Source: Adiantum capillus-veneris (lineage: Eukaryota; Streptophyta; Polypodiopsida; Polypodiales; Pteridaceae). From it: a stretch of 64,000 bases of DNA. The DNA is taken from assembly GCA_014529385.2 (NCBI GenBank), contig CM043944.1, positions 67,581,895 through 67,645,894 of the forward strand, given 5' to 3'. A program made the translations under genes and the position numbers. The notes below the pieces were generated by a model that saw only the letters and a program-made list of their open reading frames with translations, searched no databases and was not told the DNA's origin. Positions 31,307 to 41,261 of the stretch are shown here, piece after piece; the stretch's first letter is position 1, and every line of letters starts with the position of its first letter.

Positions 31307-31478
31307 TGAAACCGTTCGGGGCGGGCAACAAGAAGAGTGGCCTCTAAGCACTTTTCTAGGCTCCCGTGCTGCTCAATTGGGTTAGGGTTGAAAAAAACAG
31401 CAAACACACACACAAACCCGCAACCTAACCCTACACAAATTTGGGGCACCACCTAGTTTTGGATGCGAACTAGGACGC

Positions 31479-31518
<40 letters not shown>

Positions 31519-33904
31519 TGCTCGGGCTGCTTTGAAATATATTGGCCGTGATAAAAAAAACACAATTATATATGTAAGAAAGAGAGGGAAGGGGGAGGGG
31601 GTGATTGTTGCATAATACCTTCTTACAAATCTATCATGACCAATGAAAGTGAGATTAGTATTTTTTCAACATAGCTTGAGTAAATTACACCACAACACAT
31701 CACAAGAAAAGCCACCCCAATCACTATCTTAAAGCCAGGGGAGTCCTCTCCACCCTGTCGCCCTCTTACAGTATATGGGATTTCAAGCTTAATTGATGAC
31801 AACACCTAGAGACAAGCTATCAAGAACTTTAAAAAAAAAAAACACCAAGACACTTACACATCATTGTTGTCCATTACTTCACGTTGGAAGAGAGAGAAAG
31901 TATCCAAGCTTACTCCAAATCCACCCTCCTTGATTCAGCAAATGTTGGGCTTACACTAGTAGGAGAAATGATAGATTTCCTATTCTCAATTGAATGATCA
32001 CTCTCTCTTACAATGGCATAGAGTTCCCTTGCTAATCACCCCTAATACAACACATGCATATGCATAAGATAATGAGCTTCCACTCAAGAGCTCCTTCTAG
32101 AGAGGTTGAGCTTGGCTTCTCAAGCTATAGCATAGTGTTGTTTCTTACGGCTCCCCCCTTTTTGTGCTAGCTACACCCTCCTTTTATAGCAATTTTGAGG
32201 GCTAGAGTTACTCCTCTAACCATGGTTGGGTTATATTTTTAGCACTTATTATTTTCTTTTGCTTGGAATTATCAAGAAGTTGGTGGGGATAGATGAAGAA
32301 GAGAGAGAGGAGAGAAGTGGAGGTGATAGGATTTTTCATAGTAGGTTAGTGTTAGTAAATTAGTAGAGTTAGTATTAAATGGAATTGGATATTTACAATG
32401 GAAGTATCTATATAGGATACAAATAAGGAAGAAAAAACTCTTAATAGGTATGAAAATATGGATTTCTTATGATGTTGATGCTCCAAGTGTCTTGAGTAGG
32501 GTCAATTTTGACGCTTTTTGGCGGTCCACTAGCTTTGACGGTACGTTTTTTCTCCACTCTTGACCTTCCTTCAGAGCCAAGGTAAGTGAACATGAGTAAT
32601 CAATCACCATGATGCTGTGTTTCAAGATAAGAGGCTGAATTTTGTGGTTTTCTTGATAGATATGGGTAATATGGAAGAGGAAAAATGAGACTAGGTGGTC
32701 AATTTTGGAATGGAAGTGTGTGTAGGAGACATGAGTTCACCATGGTTTCTCTTATTCTTCAAGGTTGACAAGAAGGTGAGTAGGGTGCAGAGAGGAGTGG
32801 TGAGAGAGGTGGGGATGATGAGTGAAGAAGTGTGTGTGAAAGAGAAAAATGATAAAGTGGAGGAGGGCGTGTGGCTGCATAGCATGGGCAAACTGGGGTC
32901 CACCAATAAAATCATAGCTCACATCTCGTAGCTCAAAAAAATATGAAAAAATTTGAGGTAAAAGTTCAACCCACGAGCTAGAACTTTTGTTGTATCACCT
33001 TTTCAAATTCGGGGAGCATGTGATCTTTAAAAATTCAGCAAAACAGACGGTTTTTTTCCCACTACACAAAGTCCTTGTGAGGTCTTTCTTTGGATGATTC
33101 TTTTGAATACCTCCAAGAGTGAGCCCCCCATGGTGCATGCATGCATGCCACATACCCTTGAACTTATTTGGTAGGTTTATCATTGAAGATATTGTTGAGA
33201 TCATGATATAAGTGAATAGTACAACTAAGAAAATCAAATATTGAGGGGTCTAAAAAAATATGTATATGTCAAATATAAATAATATAGGTGGAAAAAATAT
33301 AAAGGGGTCAAAATAAATCTCTCTCATTATAAGTCTACCATAAAAAGATGAATATTTTTGGTGGTCTAATTTATGAGAGTAATAGAGAATAGACGTAGGA
33401 AGGAAAAAATCACAATAGTGAAAAAATATACACATAAATAGAACTAGTTTTTTGGGATTTTTGTTGGGATGGAGTTACACCAAAAATAAGAGAAGCTTGC
33501 ATGAAATTATTTTTATATGGAATAAAGAGTATGCAAAATGGTAAGAAAAAATATGGTAATGGTGAGTCAATGTACATAGCATAAATAACACACCATACGT
33601 AGAAATATTTAAAGAAATACCAAAATAATGATGAAACATCATTTTATTTAGGTCCTATATACAATGAAATATTTACACACAAATGGGTCATAATATACTT
33701 ATAATTTTTTTTATTTTTTATTTTTGGCTCAACTAGCCGAGTGACTAGCTAATTGAGGGTTTTTAAGAAGATATGGGAAAAGTCCCCTAACTCATACACA
33801 CCTATATACACTGAAATGGTAGGGATAGCCACAATGTTTGGATGATTTTGGTAGGGTGGGTTAACTCACTATGGCAGTTACGGAGAGCCGAAAAGCGGCT
33901 ATCA
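31307..33904 (-). repeat. 5' LTR of element B
   Basis: A 2598-bp partner of 22828-25447. In sense orientation it starts TGATAG at 33904, has a TATAAAAGG motif at plus 32180-32188, a GA microsatellite at about 31481-31515, and ends TTTCA at 31307. Confidence 0.88.
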
Positions 33905-34020
33905 TTATCAGGAAAGTTGGATACTTTTTGGTTGCACGCATGAAGACCTCGGCTCCAAGATATATAGGCCTATTATGCCTTCCCTTCTTCTTTTGGAAAC
34001 ATCGTGGTTCAATTCTCCGA
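33905..34020 (-). pseudogene. Fragment E: D-family protease/RT region, part 2
   Basis: The reverse complement matches D at about 19110-19220 (Ile-Tyr-Leu-Gly-Ala-Lys region). It joins exactly onto fragment 22546-22827 when element B is removed. The uninterrupted order can be read at 19200-19235 in D. Confidence 0.75.
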
Positions 34021-34654
34021 GTCAGCTTCTGCCTACATCATCACCTATGTCATTGCCTACATCATCGCCTAGAAGGCTTTAGAAGAATCTAGAAGATTCT
34101 AGAAACATGGAGAAGGTTCTGAAAGAATCTAGAAGTGTCCGGAAAGCTCTAGAAAGTTGAAGAAGAATCTAGAAGGTTCTAGAAGGATCGAGAAGACTCT
34201 ACAAGAATCTGAAAGGATCAAGAAGTTTCTAGAAGCTTCGAGAAGATTCCGGAAGAATCTAGAAGTTTCTGGAAATCTCTAGAAGAACTACAAGGATCAA
34301 GAAGGTTCTAGAATATTCTAACCTCCTCAAGACGATCCTAGAAAGTCCTAACCTCCTCAAGTAACCTCCTCAAGCACTAGTATAAATAGGGGTCTTGGGC
34401 CACAAGCCCCTCAGTCTTGCCAACACCAGTTGTGAGCCTCCTATGAGGAGACCCCTCTTCTAGTTCTTGTCTTATGTTCAAGTCTTGTCCTTGCAATCAA
34501 GCCTTGTCTTGTACTCAAGCCATGTAATCAAAGTCTTGTATCTATCTCTCTTAATAAAGTATTTAGTCTTGTAATCAAGATTAATCTTATCAGCAAGTCC
34601 CAAGTTCTTGTACATTGTGAGCGCCTCCACTTTCTCTCTTCTAGCTCTATACGC
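34021..34654 (+). repeat. D-family LTR, third copy (candidate 3' LTR of D)
   Basis: It matches 17041-17703 in the same orientation, from TCAGCTTCTGCCTACATC to CTCTATACGC. It has U3 TCTAGAAG repeats, the TATA box at 34381-34389, and a polyadenylation-signal-like AATAAAG near 34553. It could be the true 3' LTR of D, pushed away by the inverted E fragment and element B, or a separate solo LTR. Confidence 0.75.
34222..34318 (+). promoter_or_regulatory. Seven-unit heat-shock-element array upstream of the TATA box
   Basis: GAA and TTC triplets alternate every 5 bp without error from 34222 to 34254: GAA at 34222, 34232, 34242 and 34252, and TTC at 34227, 34237 and 34247. A perfect three-unit site follows at 34262-34274 and a perfect four-unit site at 34301-34318. 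A further three-unit site lies upstream at 34092-34104. The array ends about 60 bp before the TATA box at 34381. Trimeric heat-shock factors bind such arrays; activity here is inferred. Confidence 0.75.
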
Positions 34655-35000
34655 TGTCGTACAGCTTCGTTGTCATGAAGAGAAAAAGAGTAGAGAAATA
34701 ACAGCTAAGCTTCTTTGAAGATTACACATTTAATGGTCAGTGATCACGGCTTGTTAACAGGCTCGGGGGGTTCACTATGTGTAAAACTACCATATCACGT
34801 GCGTTCAAGACATGTTTGTAAAACCCCTTATCTGTGAATTTTATTAAGAATATAATGTACACTTTTCTTTTAAAATCTGTAAGTTTTTTTTTAAATTTGA
34901 AAAAATAATGCCCCTCTGTAGATATATTTCTATAAGTTTTAAGAACTTTAAATACCCTTTTGTTGAACTCACGTGATAGGTTACATTTTTATTAGGTGAC
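34655..35000. other. AT-rich intervening DNA
   Basis: No gene or named repeat is seen. Host DNA or a decayed element between the D-family LTR and the PPR-derived repeat. Confidence 0.4.
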
Positions 35001-35760
35001 CTCCCCGGGTTAACAAGCCAAGTTTAATGATTAATGTATGCCAGATGTGGTTTAAAAGGGCCAAAAGATGCGTTAATGATGCCAAAAATTTATTATTCTT
35101 GAAGTGAGAATAGGTGGGATTTTTTAATCTAGAACTGCAGTGCTTGAAGTGCTCTACCAGCTTGTCTTTATGGCTCATCGATTGGAGGTACGATGAAGAA
35201 GTTATGGCAGTTTGAAGTTCAAGTGGATTGGCAGATCCGTACCGGATTGGGCAACTGCAGTTGAGGTCACCGAAATGAAATGAATGCTCAGGAATGAAGT
35301 GTCACTTTGTGGAGTGCGTCGGTCCTTTCAAATCAGTGACTGGAGTTCCGGTCGCCAAGATATTGGCCGTTAAAGATTCACCTGGGGCCGGTTTTGTCCC
35401 GGTTCGGTCAGCTCAGTTGGTGTCTCAGCTAGGAGTTTGAGCTTCAACCAGGCTTTTGGAATGCGGAAGCAGTAATTGCTTGAGGAGTCTCATGTACGGG
35501 ATGCCATCTCATGTAGTGGTTGGCCGACGGTAGTTGTGATTAGCAATGCCTAGCTAGTCTGACACTCTTTAACCGAATGTGATGGAAGGCCTTACGTCAA
35601 ATGCAATCACTTATACTTTCATCTTGCAGGCATGTGGAACTATTCAAGACTTTTACGGGCATCAAAATTCACGATGATATTGTCAGTCGAGGGCAAATGA
35701 AGAAAGATGCAGTGCTTGGCGATGCTTTAATCGATATGTACGCCAAATTTTGTGCCTACT
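35001..35760 (+). pseudogene. PPR-gene-derived fragment, copy 1
   Basis: The region 35001-35400 is a diverged inverted repeat of about 38060-38470. Near 35600 one frame reads NAITYTFILQACGTIQ. After a frameshift another reads GIKIHDDIVSRGQ, then DAVLGDALIDMYAKF. These are the linked segments of plant pentatricopeptide-repeat proteins (ILxACG, then KxIHxxIxxxG, then LGxALIDMYAKxG). Only about 55 codons remain, so it is a relic. Confidence 0.55.
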
Positions 35761-36331
35761 ACATTGCCTTGGCCGGCACCTATTCCCAAATGTGGTGCCT
35801 TCAAGGGCATGGCCGCCCGCCCACATGAGCCATAAAGCGGTCATTAGCTCATCAAAGACCGCCCAATGTAAGGTAATGGCCGCCCATAATATGGCAAGGC
35901 CGCCCATTAGAGAAAATAAGGGCTTAAATGGGAAAAAGAAGAAAAAAAGGGAAGAAAAAGAGATGGCGAGAGATGTAGAGGGCGCAGGGAAGTGAGAGGA
36001 GCTCACACAGGGATGGGGAGTCCTTGGCTGCGCACGGGCAAGCAGACAAAGTTACTCAGCTCGCCAAGGCATCCCTTTTCCGTGTTATTTTGAGCAATTT
36101 CCGCGCTGGTCGGGATCCACCTCTACCACATCATCAAGAGAGTTCACGCCCCTAGCAACGAAGGCGACGTCGTTGCTTAGGGGGGAAAGGTTTTTTTTTA
36201 GGGCATAACAAAGAGAACGATGAGGACTCGAGGAAGGAACGAGGAGGAGTCACGAAAGGAGGAGGCTATCAACGAAGCAAGAAGAGGAGGGTTACGAAGT
36301 GGAAAGGTGTCGAAGGGCAACGCGGAGGAAG

Positions 36332-36368
<37 letters not shown>

Positions 36369-36622
36369 ACAGGGCTCTCTCTTGTTCTCGTATCGGAGAT
36401 ACAAAGCAAGGATTTCTTTTTTCTCTCTCCCTCTTCAGCTTGAACAAGAAGTAGCCAAGGAGATTGGGAAGCAAAGGGGAGCTTAACGAAGGAAGATGGT
36501 GGAAGCTTGGAGAGTCGAGCCATGGTCGAAGCTTGAGAAGAAGTTGGGTCAAGGCGAGAGGAGCTTGGTCGAAGCAAGTAAGAAGCTTGAGGAGAAACTC
36601 GAGTCGAGGTCAAGGAGGGAAA

Positions 36623-36711
<89 letters not shown>

Positions 36712-37738
36712 TTCTCGGCACGGCAAGAAGCAAGGCGTGAAGTGATTAGAGCATATCAAGGGTAAGAAGAGTTTGTCGAGGCTTGAGCAAGCCAAGGCTT
36801 GGTCGAATCGAGGTCGAAGCGAGTAAGCTTGAGAAGGAGATCTTGGTCTTGAACCAAATCAAGAGAAGAAAGCAGGAGAAGGCATGCACAACAAACAAAG
36901 CAAGGTAAGAAATAGGAGGAAGTTACAACTAGAGAATGGAAATTAAGTCGGTCCAAAGCATTGACAATCGAAGCAGATAAAGCGACATAGGAAAATTTCC
37001 GTCACCATCATCAGTCCAATGTTGATTAAGCATTTTGTTAAGCTCGGTGTTGTTAACGTCCCGGTTAATCCTGTAAGCGGGAGCTGAAACTCCTAGTTAG
37101 CAGATGATCCAAGTGACGACGCTCTTAACAGCCCGCCTTGGCTAAGGATCAAGTTTTTTTCAAATGTATTAATCAATTAATTGACGGGTACGGTAATTTC
37201 CAGTGTCAATTGCATCAGTTGTTCTTGTTCTCTCTCTTTCACACCTCCCACAGTAAGAGGCCCGGCGCCTGCCCGGCTCACGTTTCGAACACATATCCCG
37301 CGACATCTTTGGTTAAGAGCTTGGGCTAACCTTTTCTGCTGAGTTCGAGAGCTTTGGTATTCTTCGCTTAAGGAGAGAGATCCTATGAGCTTTGGCTTCC
37401 CCTTTTAGAGTCCCAAAGATGATGAAGAGAGCCATCCCTTTTGTTTGCATGGGCTCTCTATTTTTAGCCATCCCATTAGCGATATCATAATGGGAGTGGC
37501 TGCTTAATGATGTGGCAGGCCGAAATCAAACCTTCACCAATCCGGCGCGGCCTGGTATCAAAATTGCACGCAAGGTCATCCCCAACAGTTTGCGCTTCTG
37601 TGGCGTTGCCATTTGAGAGCTATGCTAGCCAACACAAGTCTACTCTCCTCCCCCTGCGCTGCCGTTTCGGCCTTCTTCGCCATCTCCCTTTTGTTTCACA
37701 CCTTTTCCCTTTTAAAAATTAGGGTTTCCCCTTTCCCT
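35761..37738. other. Intervening DNA with CT microsatellites
   Basis: Two long (CT)n tracts lie at about 36333-36367 and 36625-36707. The DNA between and after them is rich in GAAGCTTGAG- and GTCGAGG-like imperfect repeats, which create Arg/Glu- and Ser/Leu-only frames. No recognisable gene; it may be part of an unidentified LTR. Confidence 0.5.
36625..36707 (+). repeat. Long (CT)n microsatellite
   Basis: An uninterrupted dinucleotide tract of about 80 bp. Shorter relatives occur at 36333-36367 and inside the LTRs of elements A and B. Confidence 0.9.
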
Positions 37739-38470
37739 TTAGCAAGTGGGCGAGCAGCCTTTGTAAAGGACATCACATTTGGCATACAAATCAGCCAAGG
37801 CAATTCCACACTCAGCAACCTTGGCACCTCCCCATTTGACATACATACCGATTAAAGCATTTCCATTAACATCTTTCTGCAGCCGTCGTCTTTGCATTTG
37901 TTGAAAATAGTCAGCTTCCTGGCCCTTAGAGACGACATTCCGAACACGAGACTCTTCAAAGCACTTGTTGCTTCCGCATATCAAAACCCAAATAAAGTTC
38001 AAAATTCTCAGATGGCTCTTTGGCCAAGCTGGCTAGACTGACACGGAACCAGCCCCCGAAGAATCTTTAACGGCCCATAACTTGGCAAGAGGGACTCCGA
38101 TCTCACTGATCTGAAAAGACCGAAGGGCTCCACAAAAGAGAGCTCTTCAGCCCGGCGCATTCATTTTATTCTTGGCCCTTCAGCTACAGTTGCCCAATCT
38201 GGTATGGATCTGCAATCGACTCAAATTAAAACTGCCATAACTTCCTATCCGTAGTTCCGATTGATGATCCATAAAAAAGGCATGTAGAGCCTTTTGAGTA
38301 CTTCAACTTGGATTAATAAAATCCCAGCTATGACCACTTCAATAATACTCATTGTTTAGAATTTCCAAGACATCTTTTGGCCCCTAGAGCCGCATCTGGC
38401 ACACTTTTAGCTTAAAAGTTGGCTTGTTATCAAGCCCTTATAACTGATGATTAACCATGTAGGATTCAAA
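37739..38470 (-). pseudogene. PPR-gene-derived fragment, copy 2 (inverted)
   Basis: On the minus strand the frame from about 38000 reads GNALIGMYVKWGGAKVAEC, then ALADLYAKCD, both PPR signatures. Its upstream part (38060-38470) is the inverted partner of 35001-35400. Sequence between the signatures is scrambled, so this is a decayed and possibly internally rearranged copy. Confidence 0.5.
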
Positions 38471-39400
38471 TACTCTTGATCAGCATTTCTTTGCTCTTTT
38501 TCTTGTCATGGGAGCGGAGCGGCACGACATTCACCCCCTCTGAACCTGCACAGCCTCCGGTCTGTGCCAACTGGTCTTTAAGCTGCATCTTCTATAAATA
38601 CCTTAAGCTACTTGTCATCAAGCTCACGTAGTTGATAAAGGTTTGCAAAACAAAAAGAAGGTGTAAATCATAACATTAATAGTCTAGATCAATAATCTGG
38701 TAGTTTTCCCATCACAAATCTTTGAACCGTAGTGGTCATATCTTCAAAGCATGCAATTATGAAAATCTGTTTAGTGAACCCCGCCAGACTCAAGTGCTCC
38801 AGTTACTTATGCATACGGCTTGGCCATCAGCTCTCTTTAAGGAACCCTATCAAGCTCAATTATGCCTTACTCTGTCGGCACACGGAATGGTCTTCAAGTC
38901 CTTTACTTCAAGTTTTGGTAGTAGAACCATCTCAAAAAATGTGAAGGTACGATATCAATTGTCCAAGATGTCAACTGGAAGCTAGCCATGTAAGCTTATT
39001 GATCATATAATCAAAAACACGTATGTCTTAGCATACATTCAAAAATAAATCTACTGCCAAGGAACCTGCTAACTATAGGAAAATAAATGATATCGTTGAA
39101 TCTACCAGTTGCTCTTCAATAGCTCCTAGGATCAAATGGAATAATAAGGAATTGCCCCAATAGTGGAGCAGCATAATATCCACATAAGCACACACATTCA
39201 AAATCAATCAACTTCAAGAATTCTTTCTCCAAACATGCTATTCCTGGATCTAGCAGAGAAACCACAATGTAGACCCAAAAATACCCATCCATAGTGAACC
39301 TGCTTCTGAAGATCTGTCGAATCACCTGGATCAAATACCATTAAAATCCCATAGCATTGTTGGCTTTTGCAATGTACTAGAGCTTCTCCTGAAGCATAGT
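38471..39400. other. No recognisable gene
   Basis: Mixed-composition DNA with only short frames and no domain or repeat that I can name. Confidence 0.4.
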
Positions 39401-39407
39401 GCAGCAG

Positions 39408-39929
39408 TCACATCTCATAAACTTTTGGTAACTTAAGGTCGTTACCAACAAGAATCAAAAAACTATGACTCCCTTTTACTGGTAGCCAGGACATCATTGA
39501 CATAAGAATTACTAGGAATAGTATCCTAATCCAGCCAGGTTTGGCACATTGTCCAAGAAAATGAAAAATCCTGTGCACTTTATGCAGTATCAAGGATGAT
39601 TTAGAATCATTACCCCCTCTAGCTTCACAGCCATTACGAAAAATCTTAGGACTTTCTGGACCTGTATCATCATAGATATTTTTACCTTGATCTTGACGTT
39701 GATAATGAGTAATAGCTTTGTCCTGAAGATCTTCATCCATAGCATCCTTGGGAAAATCACCCTTGGAGGTCTCAGCATTCTTCAAAGATATAGGAGTTGG
39801 CTCCTCTTGTAGGACATATATAATCATAGATATACAATCCATGTTAATATCCTGCTCACAATCAAAATGATGTAGGCAATCTTCAATATCGTCCTCTGCT
39901 TCCTCATCCGCATCCATGCTACTTAGCAA
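39408..39929 (-). CDS. Unrecognised acidic open frame
   Basis: A 173-codon ATG frame. The N-terminal third is very acidic (MDADEEAEDDIEDCLHHFDC) and the C-terminal part is hydrophobic and Met/Leu-rich. No family is recognised. Further open frames on the same strand (40220-40564, 40687-40953, 40974-41261) suggest one decayed coding region or a set of exons. Confidence 0.25.
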   Translation of the reverse strand: MLSSMDADEEAEDDIEDCLHHFDCEQDINMDCISMIIYVLQEEPTPISLKNAETSKGDFPKDAMDEDLQDKAITHYQRQDQGKNIYDDTGPESPKIFRNGCEARGGNDSKSSLILHKVHRIFHFLGQCAKPGWIRILFLVILMSMMSWLPVKGSHSFLILVGNDLKLPKVYEM

Positions 39930-40219
39930 GACATTATTACTTTGAAATATTCATCAAGCACCCCCTCTTAAGGGGTACATGCATCACAAAGCTAAGCTAT
40001 ACTGCTATAACCTTCTCCTTCAGATTGGGCCAAAAAGCCATCAATTATGGAATCTACTTTCGTGATAATAGAATCGGAAAACATATTGCCAGAAGCAACC
40101 ATAAGCTCATTGGCATTATCAGGTACATCCTGTGTTAGGTTCACAGTCTCAACCACTTTATAAGCTATTGTATGTATAACAGATTTTTTTCTTCAATCAT
40201 CCATAATAATTTTGCTGCC

Positions 40220-41261
40220 CTACTCAGCTATAGTGCTGATAGAACCATTAGAAGCCTGTATTGGCTCATCTTCTTGGTAGACTTGTTGAGAGCATCCCAT
40301 GCCAAGGTCAGTAGCTTGAAAAAAAAAAATTGTACAGTCTGGCTCTTCACAAGAACCATTATTAGAAGTAACTTCCATGCAAGAAATTTTCAAAAAAAAA
40401 TCATACATTTGTGTTTTAGCAGTAAAATCATCATGTACCTTTGGTTGGTTGCTCAAAATATGGTCCTTTGAAGTTGAATCTGCTTCTTCCAAAACTGTAT
40501 TTGCCTTGGCTTGACTTCTTGTAGAAATATGGTCCCAAAGTTGATCATAATTAAGGAACTGCATCTGCTCCCCTTCTTCTTTATAGAAAATAATCTGGCC
40601 TCGTTCATTAATCTCTTCATTGTTATCTCAATAATTCTTCAGCTTTCATGAACAAACCCTTCCGCAAAATAATCCCACTGTGTGGGCTATGTCTCTTCCA
40701 GTTCTCGGACCTTATCTTTAAACTCAGAGGTTACCACTTCTTCAAAGGCTGAAATCATCCCATCTTCTCGAATTCCTCGGCTCTTCATCTCCGCTTGATA
40801 GCATGCAAGGAGTCCATCTGGTTCATGCCCTTGAAAAATCCCATACTGTTCATGCACGGCATCAAGTGCCATGATCTCCACTACATCAGCAAGCTGCTTT
40901 TTCACCTTCATAGCTTTTACTTCTTGCAAGCATTTCTGAACTAAGTCCAACATTTTTGGCAGATCTGTTGTTGCTAGATTTTATCAAATCTATTCAGGTT
41001 GTAATCTTCAATAAACTGCTTCAATTCTACTGGAATCTCCATCCTGACCTCCCACCCCGGCTCGTTTCGCGTCGGGTTCACCAACAATGTCGGGAGATAA
41101 TTGTGCCTGATGCACCTCTTTTTACCGCACCTCTCACACCTAGGGGCCCGGTGCCTTCCCGGCTCACCCTTTTCACAATTATCCCCCGACAACGCGCTCA
41201 TAACAATGTGGGTAGATTGGGGTCCACCATTTTGATGATATCTCCTCAACCGTGGCTCCAA
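40220..41261 (-). pseudogene. Unrecognised decayed coding region
   Basis: Three minus-strand frames follow one another. The first (41261-40974) has a Cys/Arg-rich segment, CERCGKKRCIRHN, and ends IPVELKQFIEDYNLNRF. The second (40953-40687) is helical and charged (MLDLVQKCLQEVKAMKVKKQ, then MALDAVHEQYGIF). The third (40564-40220) is polar. They lie in different frames, so either indels or introns separate them. The composition looks protein-coding, but I cannot name the family; a retrotransposon gag or a host gene are both possible. Confidence 0.3.
41088..41191. repeat. 18-bp inverted repeat
   Basis: TGTCGGGAGATAATTGTG (41088-41105) and CACAATTATCCCCCGACA (41174-41191) match at 17 of 18 positions as an inverted pair around a 68-bp loop. 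A similar GGCCCGG-CGCC/GGTGCC-CCCGGCTCAC loop motif recurs near 37260. Confidence 0.7.

Larger units (their letters stand above)
22828..33904 (-). mobile_element. Element B: decayed Tat-like Ty3/gypsy retrotransposon
   Basis: Direct LTRs lie at 31307-33904 (5') and 22828-25447 (3'). The sense-strand start is TGATAG and the end TCA. The short flanking bases (AATAT on the left, ATTAT/TTATC on the right) suggest an imperfect target duplication within fragment E. Internally, on the minus strand, it has the same primer-binding site as element A, leader ORF2 and ORF1, then gag, protease, RT, double RNase H and integrase. Many frameshifts show it is older than A. Confidence 0.9.

Noticed and set aside
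36269-36745. Arg/Glu and Ser/Leu repeat proteins
   Set aside because: Pure translation of (CT)n/(GA)n microsatellites.
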